A stretch of DNA of 64,000 nt from ENR-C20 sp942493145 (lineage in GTDB: Bacteria; Bacillota; Clostridia; Acetivibrionales; DTU013): contig OW818679.1 of NCBI GenBank assembly GCA_942493145.1, positions 3,038,001 through 3,102,000 on the forward strand. The letters run 5' to 3'. Made by a program: the position numbers and the translations under genes. Positions within the stretch are counted from its first letter, which is position 1. Each line of letters begins with the position of its first letter. Under the pieces are notes generated by a model that was not told where the DNA came from, made no database searches, and saw nothing but the letters and a program-made list of their open reading frames with translations. Of this stretch, positions 16,993 through 24,608 are shown one piece after another.

Positions 16993-17571
16993 TCACCTGT
17001 CACTTTTCCATCTGCGGAACTTTTTAGGTTCCAAGCCAATTCTGTCCAAAATTTTCCCAACTATGTGGCTCGTCATCTCTTCTACAGTTTCGGGGTTTGT
17101 ATAATATGTGAGCATCGGGGGTAGTATAACAACTCCCATTTCTGACAGAGTCAGCAAATTTTTCAGGTGCACTCTGTTAAACGGGGTTTCGCGGGCAACC
17201 AAAATCAGCTTACGGCCCTCTTTCAAAGTAACATCAGCCGCTCTTAGCAGCAGATTTTCGGAATACCCTGTTGAAATTCCTGATACAGTTTTCATGCTGC
17301 ATGGAACAACAACCATTCCCTCTGTCTTGAATGTTCCGCTTGCAATCGCTGCACCAATATCCGAAGGGTTGTATACGTTATCACACAGCATTTTGAATTG
17401 ATCTATGCTATATTTTGTTTCCTGCAAAATCGTTTGTTCGGCGCCCTTCGTTATCACAACATGGGTCTGCCATCCCTCGTATTCCCTAAGTGCCTTTAAA
17501 AGTTCAACCGCTATTGGAGCGCCGCTGGCGCCGCTAACACCAACGACCAATCTCTTTTTCTCTTTGTCCAT
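16993..17571 (-). CDS. ubiX: UbiX-type flavin prenyltransferase
   Basis: 192 residues. GVSGASGAPIAVELLKAL is the FMN-binding N-terminus, VVPCSMKTVSGISTGYSENLL the conserved middle, and LILVARETPFNRVHLKNL the flavin and dimethylallyl-phosphate site. UbiX prenylates FMN to prFMN, the cofactor of UbiD decarboxylases; the likely client is the UbiD gene at 21962-23452. AAAGG sits 7 nt before the ATG at 17571, while the ATG five codons upstream lacks a site. Its stop codon lies inside the ribosome site of mtaB. Confidence 0.93.
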   Translation of the reverse strand: MDKEKKRLVVGVSGASGAPIAVELLKALREYEGWQTHVVITKGAEQTILQETKYSIDQFKMLCDNVYNPSDIGAAIASGTFKTEGMVVVPCSMKTVSGISTGYSENLLLRAADVTLKEGRKLILVARETPFNRVHLKNLLTLSEMGVVILPPMLTYYTNPETVEEMTSHIVGKILDRIGLEPKKFRRWKSDR

Positions 17572-17645
17572 GCTTAAGCCTTTCATTCGCCATATTATAA
17601 TTAGTCGCTTGCAGAATCTGTAGGCCTTCAGGAGTATAAACAGTA

Positions 17646-18485
17646 CTACTTGATTTTACGAATAGGTATTTGCAGCTGACAAAAATCGACTATCCTTCCT
17701 TTATCATAAAATGTCGTATCAAGAAAGCATTCATCGACTACATCGCCGATGATTTCATAGCCGTTCTCACCAATCCACTTTGTCAGCATAAAAATGTGGT
17801 CTGTTTCATATGGCATGCCGTATTTGCACATGCATGCGTATTCGCCCTCAGGAAAAATCACAACATTTTCTATTTTTTCCGCTTCGAACGGCAGGTTTGT
17901 ATATGCGCCGGCGCCGGTCAGCGGATCTTTCTGAAAGAGATGCTCTTTGCGGATAATGGCGCCCCAACCATTCGAGGGCGGCATACCATGACTCTTGAGG
18001 ACATCCCATGTTTTCATTAATGTCAGATGCAGAACAGGGCGTGTCATTTCCACCTGTCCCCAAGGAAAAAATACCGCCTTTCGCTCGGGGAAATATTCAA
18101 TGGTTGGCTTGTTAACATCCTGTTCGAATTCTGCTGCGTTTCTATAGATATTGAGTCTTTGCTCTATATATTTTTGTTTTTGAATCAGTGCATTGATAGC
18201 TTCCTTTATTCCGATTTCATGGGCTTCCAACAGCTCTATTGTGTTTTTAGGAGTCCTGTTCTGGATATGCTCCTTGATGATTTCAAGCTTGACACCTATC
18301 GACTTCAGAAAACAAATTTCTCTCAGGAGCGGTATTTGTGTAATATTGTAAAATCTATAGCCGTGTTCATCTACTATCGCAGGTTTAAAAAGGCCGATTT
18401 TGTCATAATGGATCAAAGCCTGCTTTGAAATTCGTTGAATATGAGCCATTTCAGATACGGTCAGCATATTATTTACTTTATTCAC
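17646..18485 (-). CDS. MerR-family regulator with GyrI-like effector domain
   Basis: 279 residues. An N-terminal MerR winged helix (about 7-80: LTVSEMAHIQRISKQALIHY, GYRFYNITQIPLLREI) is followed by a coiled linker (KQKYIEQRLNIYRNA) and a C-terminal GyrI-like small-molecule domain (about 125-275), the BmrR layout. Members bind hydrophobic or aromatic ligands and twist promoters with stretched spacers. GTG start after GGGGGG. It lies between the TRAP operon terminator and ubiX, with 74 nt to ubiX, so it probably shares a transcript with ubiX. It is a fair candidate sensor of the acid used by UbiD, but nothing proves this. Confidence 0.88.
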   Translation of the reverse strand: MNKVNNMLTVSEMAHIQRISKQALIHYDKIGLFKPAIVDEHGYRFYNITQIPLLREICFLKSIGVKLEIIKEHIQNRTPKNTIELLEAHEIGIKEAINALIQKQKYIEQRLNIYRNAAEFEQDVNKPTIEYFPERKAVFFPWGQVEMTRPVLHLTLMKTWDVLKSHGMPPSNGWGAIIRKEHLFQKDPLTGAGAYTNLPFEAEKIENVVIFPEGEYACMCKYGMPYETDHIFMLTKWIGENGYEIIGDVVDECFLDTTFYDKGRIVDFCQLQIPIRKIK

Positions 18486-18519
18486 TTTGTTCCCCCCAAA
18501 GTATTAATAAACTATAAAT

Positions 18520-18548
18520 ATTATACTCTTCAAACGTTGTTTGGTAAA
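18520..18548 (-). promoter_or_regulatory. Promoter of the MerR gene with palindromic spacer
   Basis: Minus strand: TTTACC (18548-18543), 17 nt, TATAAT (18525-18520). The spacer edge carries CAAAC-3 nt-GTTTG (18531-18543), a likely self-binding site. Confidence 0.5.
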
Positions 18549-18616
18549 TAGACTCTGTTTTTATGCATTCAAGTAATATTTTGCAGTTTTTATAATAATA
18601 ACCAGCACAAATTGTC

Positions 18617-18653
18617 AAAAAGCTCTGCAGCCGGGTTTCCCGGCCGCAGAGCT
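18617..18653 (-). terminator. Terminator of the TRAP operon
   Basis: A GC-rich 15-bp stem with one mismatch (AGCTCTGC..GCCGGG / CCCGGC..GCAGAGCT), a 3-nt loop and five T on the minus strand, 50 nt past dctQ. Confidence 0.9.
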
Positions 18654-18702
18654 TCGGCTTGTAAGCCAAACTCTAAGTGAATAAACTGGTGTCCTTACTT
18701 TG

Positions 18703-19218
18703 CTAGTTCTGGGAAACCGCGGGGGCACCTTTATACTTCGAGCCGTTGACAAAAAGTCCAATTGCATCGAATAATAGCGTGATGGTAAAAAGCAACATTC
18801 CGAATGCAAATATATACCCGAATGGCGAATAAGGCAGCAAGAGAACCGCAGTAGTCGCGCCATCAGTTGCATATTTCGCAGCCTGTGTAAATGCTGCGTA
18901 GGTCATGAATGCAGTGAACGCAGCGGTCAAAATCAATACAATACCGTCTAAAAAATACTGTACTTTTTTCGGCAGCATTTCTACAAACATTGGCACTTTG
19001 ACATGGCCCTTGAGTGACTGAGTCCAGGGAATGCCCAGGAAAATTATTATGACCATTGCCATTTCAGTCATTTCATAGCTACCCAGAACATTCTTTTCGA
19101 CTGTGTTACGCAGTATGATGTCAATTACCATCATGATCATGACAAAGAATGCAGCCGCCATGCCGATATATGCAAACCCACGGTTTGCTTTTTCCATTGA
19201 TTTTATTATTTTTTCCAA
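18703..19218 (-). CDS. dctQ: TRAP transporter small membrane subunit (DctQ)
   Basis: 171 residues with four membrane helices. The DctQ signature region reads IDIILRNTVEKN near 32-43, then IIIFLGIPWTQSLKGHVKVP. It forms the channel with DctM and receives substrate from DctP. The TTG start at 19218 has AGGGGG upstream; an ATG seven codons later has no site. Unusual order: dctM, dctP, then dctQ last. Confidence 0.9.
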   Translation of the reverse strand: MEKIIKSMEKANRGFAYIGMAAAFFVMIMMVIDIILRNTVEKNVLGSYEMTEMAMVIIIFLGIPWTQSLKGHVKVPMFVEMLPKKVQYFLDGIVLILTAAFTAFMTYAAFTQAAKYATDGATTAVLLLPYSPFGYIFAFGMLLFTITLLFDAIGLFVNGSKYKGAPAVSQN

Positions 19219-19254
19219 GTGAAAGTACCCCCTTCAATGGAGTTGTTATTTTAC

Positions 19255-20373
19255 TTATTTTGCGTATTTTGCGATAAGCTCAACAGCTTTATTTACAACA
19301 TCCTGTGCAGGCTTTCCTGCATCTGTCTGTGCCTTTATCCAGGTTGCCTGGGTTGAATCGGCAATTGCCTTCAGCTTAGCTTGCTCTTCAGGGCTAAGAT
19401 TGTAAATTTTGTCGCCGTTTTTCTCGATTATACCCATAACTTCTGTTTGAACGTTATCCCATGCTGGGCCAGCGATGTCGAGTGCTCCGGTGCCGCTGCA
19501 TTCGTCGACAACCTTCTGAAGGTCTGCCGGCAGAGAGTCATATTTAGCTTGATTCATCAGCAGGAAATACGGGCTGACGGAGATATGCTCATTCAGGTAG
19601 AAGTTGAGCTGCTCGTGAAGTTTGAATGCCTTGATTGCGTGCCAGTCAGTGATGACTGCGCTAAGAACACCCTTTTCAATTGAGGAATAGAGTTCACCAA
19701 TAACGATGGAAATCGGGGCTGCACCGAGTTGCTTGATGAATTCGGTCGGTGGGCCGGAGTTTCCGCGGATCTGCATTCCCTTGATGTCAGATACTTTCTC
19801 GATAGCCTTGTCTTTTGTAGAAATAGGGGAATCACAGTTTGTGTGAAGCAGTATCACCTTGAAATCTTTGTATTCATCCTTGAGGTAATCAGTTGTGTTA
19901 TACAAATCCCACATAGCTGCACTACCTTGAGTTGCAGACTGAATACCGAGCATTGGCAGGGACATTGCCTCGGTCATTGGGAATCTTCCTGGGAAAAATG
20001 AGGGAAGGCCCCATCCGATATCACAAGATCCGTTGATTACCATGTCAACAGTGTCCTTCGGTCCGCCGAGCGTACCACCATGGAATACCTTTACATTCAG
20101 TCTGCCACCGCTTTTTTCTTTTACTTTAGCGGCCCAAGCATCCAAAAATGTACCAGTAGCACTGGTCTGTGGATCGTGGTGATGAAGAGTGAGATCATAA
20201 ACCTTTGTGTCAGCAGGCGCAGCTACAGTTGCTTCAGTAGCTGTGGATGCAGCTGGAGCTGTGGCTTCTGCAGCAGTCGTAGCCGGGGCAGGTGTATTTG
20301 CTCCACCGCAGCCGGAAAGTACCGTAGTGAGGACGAACAGGGAAACGATCATTGCAACTAATTTCTTTTTCAC
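19255..20373 (-). CDS. dctP: TRAP transporter substrate-binding lipoprotein (DctP)
   Basis: 372 residues. The lipobox L-S-G-C puts the lipid-bearing Cys at 22, and an Ala/Thr-rich linker (TTAAEAT-type) runs to about 55. The DctP fold follows, and the segment IKGMQIRGNSGPPTEF holds the conserved Arg that binds the substrate carboxylate. The Cys anchor is typical for a Gram-positive cell, where the protein must be tethered. GTG start after AAAGGAGG. The substrate is presumably an organic acid, most simply the one decarboxylated by the neighbouring UbiD. A paralogue with the same linker style lies at 62794-63906. Confidence 0.92.
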   Translation of the reverse strand: MKKKLVAMIVSLFVLTTVLSGCGGANTPAPATTAAEATAPAASTATEATVAAPADTKVYDLTLHHHDPQTSATGTFLDAWAAKVKEKSGGRLNVKVFHGGTLGGPKDTVDMVINGSCDIGWGLPSFFPGRFPMTEAMSLPMLGIQSATQGSAAMWDLYNTTDYLKDEYKDFKVILLHTNCDSPISTKDKAIEKVSDIKGMQIRGNSGPPTEFIKQLGAAPISIVIGELYSSIEKGVLSAVITDWHAIKAFKLHEQLNFYLNEHISVSPYFLLMNQAKYDSLPADLQKVVDECSGTGALDIAGPAWDNVQTEVMGIIEKNGDKIYNLSPEEQAKLKAIADSTQATWIKAQTDAGKPAQDVVNKAVELIAKYAK

Positions 20374-20453
20374 AGAAAAATCCTCCTTTTATTTGTAATA
20401 TGTTATGCACTCAAATGATTCGTACTTGCAGCATAATCCCTGTACGGATTCTG

Positions 20454-21761
20454 CTATAAGCCGTACATCACATGGGGCAGGAACAACGAGAGCTGTGGAA
20501 TTACCGCCACTATAATACTGGCGATGACCAGTGCTACGATGAACGGTATAACGCCCTTGAAGATGGTTGCGAGCTTGACATCCTTAGCTATACCACCCAT
20601 GACGTAGACGCACATGCCGACCGGTGGAGTTATGAGACCCAACTGCATGACCATAACCATGAGGACGCCGAACCAGATTGGGTCGAAGCCCAGATTTATT
20701 ACGATCGGCAGGAATATGGGTACAAGCAGCGTAATGAGTGGCAACGAGTCAACAAAACAACCAAGTATAGCGTAGACCAAAAGGATGATAAAAATAATGA
20801 CCCAGCCTGGAACGTCAGCTGACATGGCTGCAGTCGCAATGGAGGCCGGAAGCCCTGATACTGTCAGGAAATAGCCGAACACGAAGGCGCCGATCATTAT
20901 CAGGAATATCATGGCGGACGTACGGATGGTGTCGCCCAATGCCTTAAGTATACTATGTACGGTTGCTTTTCTTTTTATCATCATATATATGAAGGAACCG
21001 AATGCGCCAATGGCTGCACCCTCGTTTGCGGTGAAGACGCCGGAAAAGATGCCTCCCAGAACGATGATGAAAAGGATTATGATGCCGATGATGCCCTTAA
21101 GGGATTTCATTTTGTCAACGAATGATACTACTGGGCCCTTTGGTCCAAGTGCCGGATTTTTCTTGACCCAGATTACGATGGCAATGATGTAAAAAATTGC
21201 AAGCATGATACCTGGCAGAATACCTGCGGCGAACATTGAGCCGACAGATTGCTCAGCCATGATACCATAAAGGATGAAGCCGACGCTTGGGGGAATAAGA
21301 ATGCCTAACGTGCCGCCCGATGCTATACAGCCGCACGATAATTCATCCTTGTATCCGTATTTTCTCATTTCAGGAAGGCACACGACTCCAAGGGTTGCCG
21401 TTGTAGCCGTGCTGGAACCGCATATGGCCGCGAATCCTGCACAGGCGGCGATTGTCGAGCAAGCGAGGCCTCCGGGCAATCTGCCGAGCCATTTATAGCA
21501 GGTCGCGAACAGGTCTTCGCTTAGACCGGAATAAAATGCGAACTGCCCCATGAGGACGAAGAGTGGTATGACCGACAGGCCGAAATTGGCCGCTGTGTTG
21601 AATGGTACTGTCTTGAGCATGCCAATTGCGGCGGGTAGGTTAGTGCAAATTGTGAAACCGACAAAGCCAACAATTGCCATCGAGATACCAATGTTCATGC
21701 CGATAAGCAACAAAACAAGTAAAGCAATAATCCCGATGATTCCAATGAGTAATGGATCCAT
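20454..21761 (-). CDS. dctM: TRAP transporter large permease (DctM)
   Basis: 435 residues with about 11-12 hydrophobic segments. Typical DctM stretches are PLFVLMGQFAFYSGL, CGSSTATTATLGVVCLPEM, GTLGILIPPSVGFILYGI and LGCFVDSLPLITLLVPIFLP. Sodium- or proton-driven import of carboxylates. AAAGGAGG precedes the ATG. It is first in the dctM-dctP-dctQ operon, behind a promoter that matches that of ubiD. Confidence 0.93.
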   Translation of the reverse strand: MDPLLIGIIGIIALLVLLLIGMNIGISMAIVGFVGFTICTNLPAAIGMLKTVPFNTAANFGLSVIPLFVLMGQFAFYSGLSEDLFATCYKWLGRLPGGLACSTIAACAGFAAICGSSTATTATLGVVCLPEMRKYGYKDELSCGCIASGGTLGILIPPSVGFILYGIMAEQSVGSMFAAGILPGIMLAIFYIIAIVIWVKKNPALGPKGPVVSFVDKMKSLKGIIGIIILFIIVLGGIFSGVFTANEGAAIGAFGSFIYMMIKRKATVHSILKALGDTIRTSAMIFLIMIGAFVFGYFLTVSGLPASIATAAMSADVPGWVIIFIILLVYAILGCFVDSLPLITLLVPIFLPIVINLGFDPIWFGVLMVMVMQLGLITPPVGMCVYVMGGIAKDVKLATIFKGVIPFIVALVIASIIVAVIPQLSLFLPHVMYGL

Positions 21762-21877
21762 ATTTTCCTCCTTTGAGAATGAATTATTTCGTTGTGCTTC
21801 AATGCTGCCGTCTGAGATGTCCTATTTGTTTCTTCTACAATATTAGCATTACTAATATTATTATTACTAATATTACT

Positions 21878-21908
21878 ATTATACAAGGTATACCTACAAT
21901 ACAGTCAA
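21878..21908 (-). promoter_or_regulatory. Promoter of dctM with GGTATACC palindrome
   Basis: Minus strand: TTGACT (21908-21903), then either TGTATA at 17 nt or TATAAT at 19 nt (to 21878). GGTATACC (21887-21894) sits in the spacer. It aligns without gaps to the ubiD upstream sequence over about 35 bp. Confidence 0.65.
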
Positions 21909-21961
21909 GACTAATTTTAACGAAATTGCATTCAATATTAACAAATTAGTTATAATGATAA

Positions 21962-23452
21962 TTATTTCTGGTCAAATAATCCCGGAGCAAAGCGACTCGG
22001 ATCAAGTTCCAGGAAATTTGCACGTGCAAACTTATCTTTCAGTTTATATGGCACGGTGCAGTCAAAGATTGTTTTGCACGAGATTCCGACGTCGTGAAGC
22101 TGATTATTGTAATCCGGCGCTGAAGAAGGATCTAACGGATGGCAGCGCACCCCCGGTATGAATATGGTATCAATATCACCCTGGTAGCGCGTATTCATCG
22201 CCCACAGCACGTCGTTACTATCAAAGGGATCCACATCCTCGTCGACCAAAATTACATGTTTCAGCTCGGGAAATGCGCAGAATGCAATCATAGCAGCCTG
22301 GCGCTGTCTTCCCTCGTCGCTGGGCACGGACTTTTTGAACTGCAGAACAGCCATGTATTTTCCTCCACCAGCGGAGTGTGAATACACATTCAAAAGACGT
22401 CCCGGCATAGCTTTCTCAACCATGTCCAGGATGCTTGCTTCGGTTGGAATTCCTGCCAGATTGACATGTTCCTCGCTAGGTCCTATGCAAGTCTGCAGAA
22501 TGGGATTTTTGCGGTGGGTGACAGCTTTCACCTTGATGACAGGTGTCGCTTTGCAGGCTGCCCCGGTATAACCCGGGAATTCGGGCATTGCTTTACCGGA
22601 GCCCGATGCGAGGTCTTCAGGAATACGGACACCTGGGAGCACTTCTCCCTCTATGACATACTCCGCATTCGCGATGGCATTTTCACTTATTGTAATGCAA
22701 GGTACCATTTCAACTGCCTTGCCTCGGATTGCGCCGGCAATACTGAGCTCATTGAACCCGATGGGCGTTGTTGGTGGCTCAAAGCAGGCCGCTATTTCGA
22801 TTGCAGGGTCTACGCCGATGCTGATGGAAATTGGCAGTGGCTTTCCTAATTTTTCCGCTTTTTCGAAAAATGCACCGATGTGGCGTGCGCCCGGCGTGAA
22901 GAAAACAGAAAGCTCATCTTTACTCTGCATGCAGAGGCGATGAATTGTGACATCCGATTCTCCGGTCACGGGGTCGCTTGCATAGCACATGCCCATAGTG
23001 ATGTAGGGACCTGCATCCTCCGGTGTGTTTGTTGGAGCTGGAACTAATGTTCTGATGTCAAATCCCGGATCTTCCGCACGATATATTATTTCCTGGCATA
23101 CAGCTTTTTCTTTTGGAATAATTACAGGCGCGATGGGGTTTGCAACAGAATCCTTGAGCAAAAAGCCAACCCTTTCCGGTGTGCTTCCGAGTAAACTCGC
23201 TACTCTCTTACGACTGGCCAGTAGACCGATTAGAACTTTGGCACCGGGATGTCCCTTGACATTGTTGAAAATCATGGCGGGTCCGATTTGTGTGGGGCGC
23301 TTTACTGTTCCACCAGCACCGACATACCGGTAAATCCCGGATATCTCAGCGTTGGGGTCAGCCTGTTCATTGGTTTCGATGAGCTGGCCGGGCATAGACC
23401 TTAGCAGTTCCAATGCCGACCGTAAATCAAAAACATCTTCTTTACCTGTCAT
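21962..23452 (-). CDS. UbiD-family prFMN-dependent decarboxylase
   Basis: 496 residues, full family length. Family signs: TIHRLCMQ with the conserved Arg, FFTPGARHIGAFFEKAEK, IGVDPAIEIAA, and AEYVIEGEVLPG with the conserved Glu pair used in catalysis. It decarboxylates (or carboxylates) an aromatic or alpha,beta-unsaturated acid with prenylated FMN and Mn/K. The overall pattern is closer to phenolic-acid enzymes (LpdC/AroY type) than to UbiD of ubiquinone synthesis, which anaerobic Clostridia lack. AAAGGAGTG precedes the ATG at 23452; an ORF start 36 nt upstream lacks a site. With ubiX and a TRAP importer nearby, a catabolic role is likely. The substrate is not known. Confidence 0.92.
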   Translation of the reverse strand: MTGKEDVFDLRSALELLRSMPGQLIETNEQADPNAEISGIYRYVGAGGTVKRPTQIGPAMIFNNVKGHPGAKVLIGLLASRKRVASLLGSTPERVGFLLKDSVANPIAPVIIPKEKAVCQEIIYRAEDPGFDIRTLVPAPTNTPEDAGPYITMGMCYASDPVTGESDVTIHRLCMQSKDELSVFFTPGARHIGAFFEKAEKLGKPLPISISIGVDPAIEIAACFEPPTTPIGFNELSIAGAIRGKAVEMVPCITISENAIANAEYVIEGEVLPGVRIPEDLASGSGKAMPEFPGYTGAACKATPVIKVKAVTHRKNPILQTCIGPSEEHVNLAGIPTEASILDMVEKAMPGRLLNVYSHSAGGGKYMAVLQFKKSVPSDEGRQRQAAMIAFCAFPELKHVILVDEDVDPFDSNDVLWAMNTRYQGDIDTIFIPGVRCHPLDPSSAPDYNNQLHDVGISCKTIFDCTVPYKLKDKFARANFLELDPSRFAPGLFDQK

Positions 23453-23586
23453 TATAAACACTCCTTTTGCTTGTTTAAGTACACTCACTCCGGCTTAGGT
23501 TACAGATAAACCTTATCATCATGCGGCCATGAAGCGGAAGATATAATGTGTTAGCTTAACACGCCCAGTTATACTGTTTATTTCAT

Positions 23587-23615
23587 CCTACATCGTATAC
23601 CAACTATGTAGTCAA
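23587..23615 (-). promoter_or_regulatory. Promoter/operator of ubiD
   Basis: Minus strand: TTGACT (23615-23610), 17-nt spacer, then the poor -10 TGTAGG (23592-23587). GTATAC (23595-23600) in the spacer is flanked by outer CTACAT/ATGTAG arms. A good -35, a weak -10 and a central palindrome suggest regulated transcription. The 380-nt gap 23453-23834 otherwise holds only the HPr-like promoter. Confidence 0.55.
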
Positions 23616-23761
23616 GACTTTTTTAATACAATTATTAAATATTCTAATATTAACAATCTCACAGCTATCTATTTCCCATATTTGGACTACTTGTATCAAA
23701 TATTACTTGCAAAATGAGGCTCTCTTTATACAAATTCCATTTAAAATTAACAACAACGTAA

Positions 23762-23790
23762 TTGACTTGTAAATTGCCAGAAGGTATCAT
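23762..23790 (+). promoter_or_regulatory. Promoter of the HPr-like gene
   Basis: TTGACT (23762-23767), 17 nt, TATCAT (23785-23790), 45 nt before the ATG. Confidence 0.6.
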
Positions 23791-23834
23791 TAAATATATT
23801 AGTAGAACATGGTTATAAGAAAAGGAGCAAGATA

Positions 23835-24062
23835 ATGAAAACACTAAATATCGTTCTCAAATCCATAAATGATGTCAAGGATTTCGTCAACACTGTAAAC
23901 AGGTACAACTTTGATGTTGATTTGGTATCCGGCCGCTATATCGTCGATGCGAAATCAATCATGGGCATCTTCAGCCTGGACCTCAGCAAGCCTATCAAGG
24001 TTGAAATCCACTCAGACGATTGTGAAACCTTCTGCGATGAAATAAAGAGCCTCCTGGTATAA
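23835..24062 (+). CDS. HPr-like (Crh-type) protein lacking the PTS histidine
   Basis: 75 residues with the HPr beta-alpha-beta order. Where HPr carries GLHARPA, this protein reads SINDVKDFVN, so the phosphotransfer His15 is absent. The regulatory serine region is kept (DAKSIMGIFSLDL, compare KSIMGVMSL in HPr). This is the pattern of Crh-like proteins, which are phosphorylated on Ser by HprK and help CcpA in carbon repression but carry no sugar phosphate. HprK is in this window at 46807-47736. AAAAGGAG precedes the ATG. It is transcribed alone. Confidence 0.8.
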   Translation: MKTLNIVLKSINDVKDFVNTVNRYNFDVDLVSGRYIVDAKSIMGIFSLDLSKPIKVEIHSDDCETFCDEIKSLLV

Positions 24063-24110
24063 AGTCAAAATCTTTATACAATTGTACAGGAATCCATCAC
24101 CGAGGGTACC

Positions 24111-24557
24111 TTAAAGATCATCTTCGGTGATGACCTCAAGGCCATTCCTTATAAGTAGTTCGGCCGTTACTCCGTTGCCCTTCTGCCTTGTACCGGAAAA
24201 CGTTCCGTCATATATGCATCCAGCACCGCATGAAGGGCTCCTCGCCTTCAGGATTGCCTTGTTTGCCCCACATGCATTTGCTATCTTCAGCACCTCAACA
24301 GCACCCTTGATGAAATTTTCAGTTCCATCCTCCCCATTCTTTCCTTTTACCCTGCAATGTCCATCCAGGACGCTGGCGCCATCACCTCCGGAAATTTCTG
24401 CAGGCGGCCTCGGTGTAGATGAGCCTCCCAGTTGTTCGGGGCATACCGGAATAGCTCCTTCCAAGAGGGCTATGTCGGCAGCTGTCTTATTATAGGCGTT
24501 ACCTCCATCGTATCTGCAATTGACCCCCAAAAGGCATGCGCTGATTAAAACAGGCAT
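24111..24557 (-). CDS. DUF523 family protein (TudS-like)
   Basis: 148 residues, full family length. SACLLGVNCRYDG and KARSPSCGAGCIYDG contain the conserved cysteines that in TudS hold a [4Fe-4S] cluster for thiouracil desulfuration. Proteins of this family are thought to remove sulfur from thiolated nucleobases; the substrate here is unproved. GGGAGG precedes the ATG. It is convergent with the HPr-like gene (48 nt apart) and follows rnr. Confidence 0.85.
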   Translation of the reverse strand: MPVLISACLLGVNCRYDGGNAYNKTAADIALLEGAIPVCPEQLGGSSTPRPPAEISGGDGASVLDGHCRVKGKNGEDGTENFIKGAVEVLKIANACGANKAILKARSPSCGAGCIYDGTFSGTRQKGNGVTAELLIRNGLEVITEDDL

Positions 24558-24608
24558 TTAATCTGACCTCCCAATCTTTGTTTTGTACCTTGTTTAATGT
24601 TTTTCCAT

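Noticed and set aside
21962..23452. Calling the UbiD protein ubiquinone-pathway UbiD or a named phenolic decarboxylase
   Set aside because: Clostridia lack ubiquinone, and substrate cannot be read from motifs alone.
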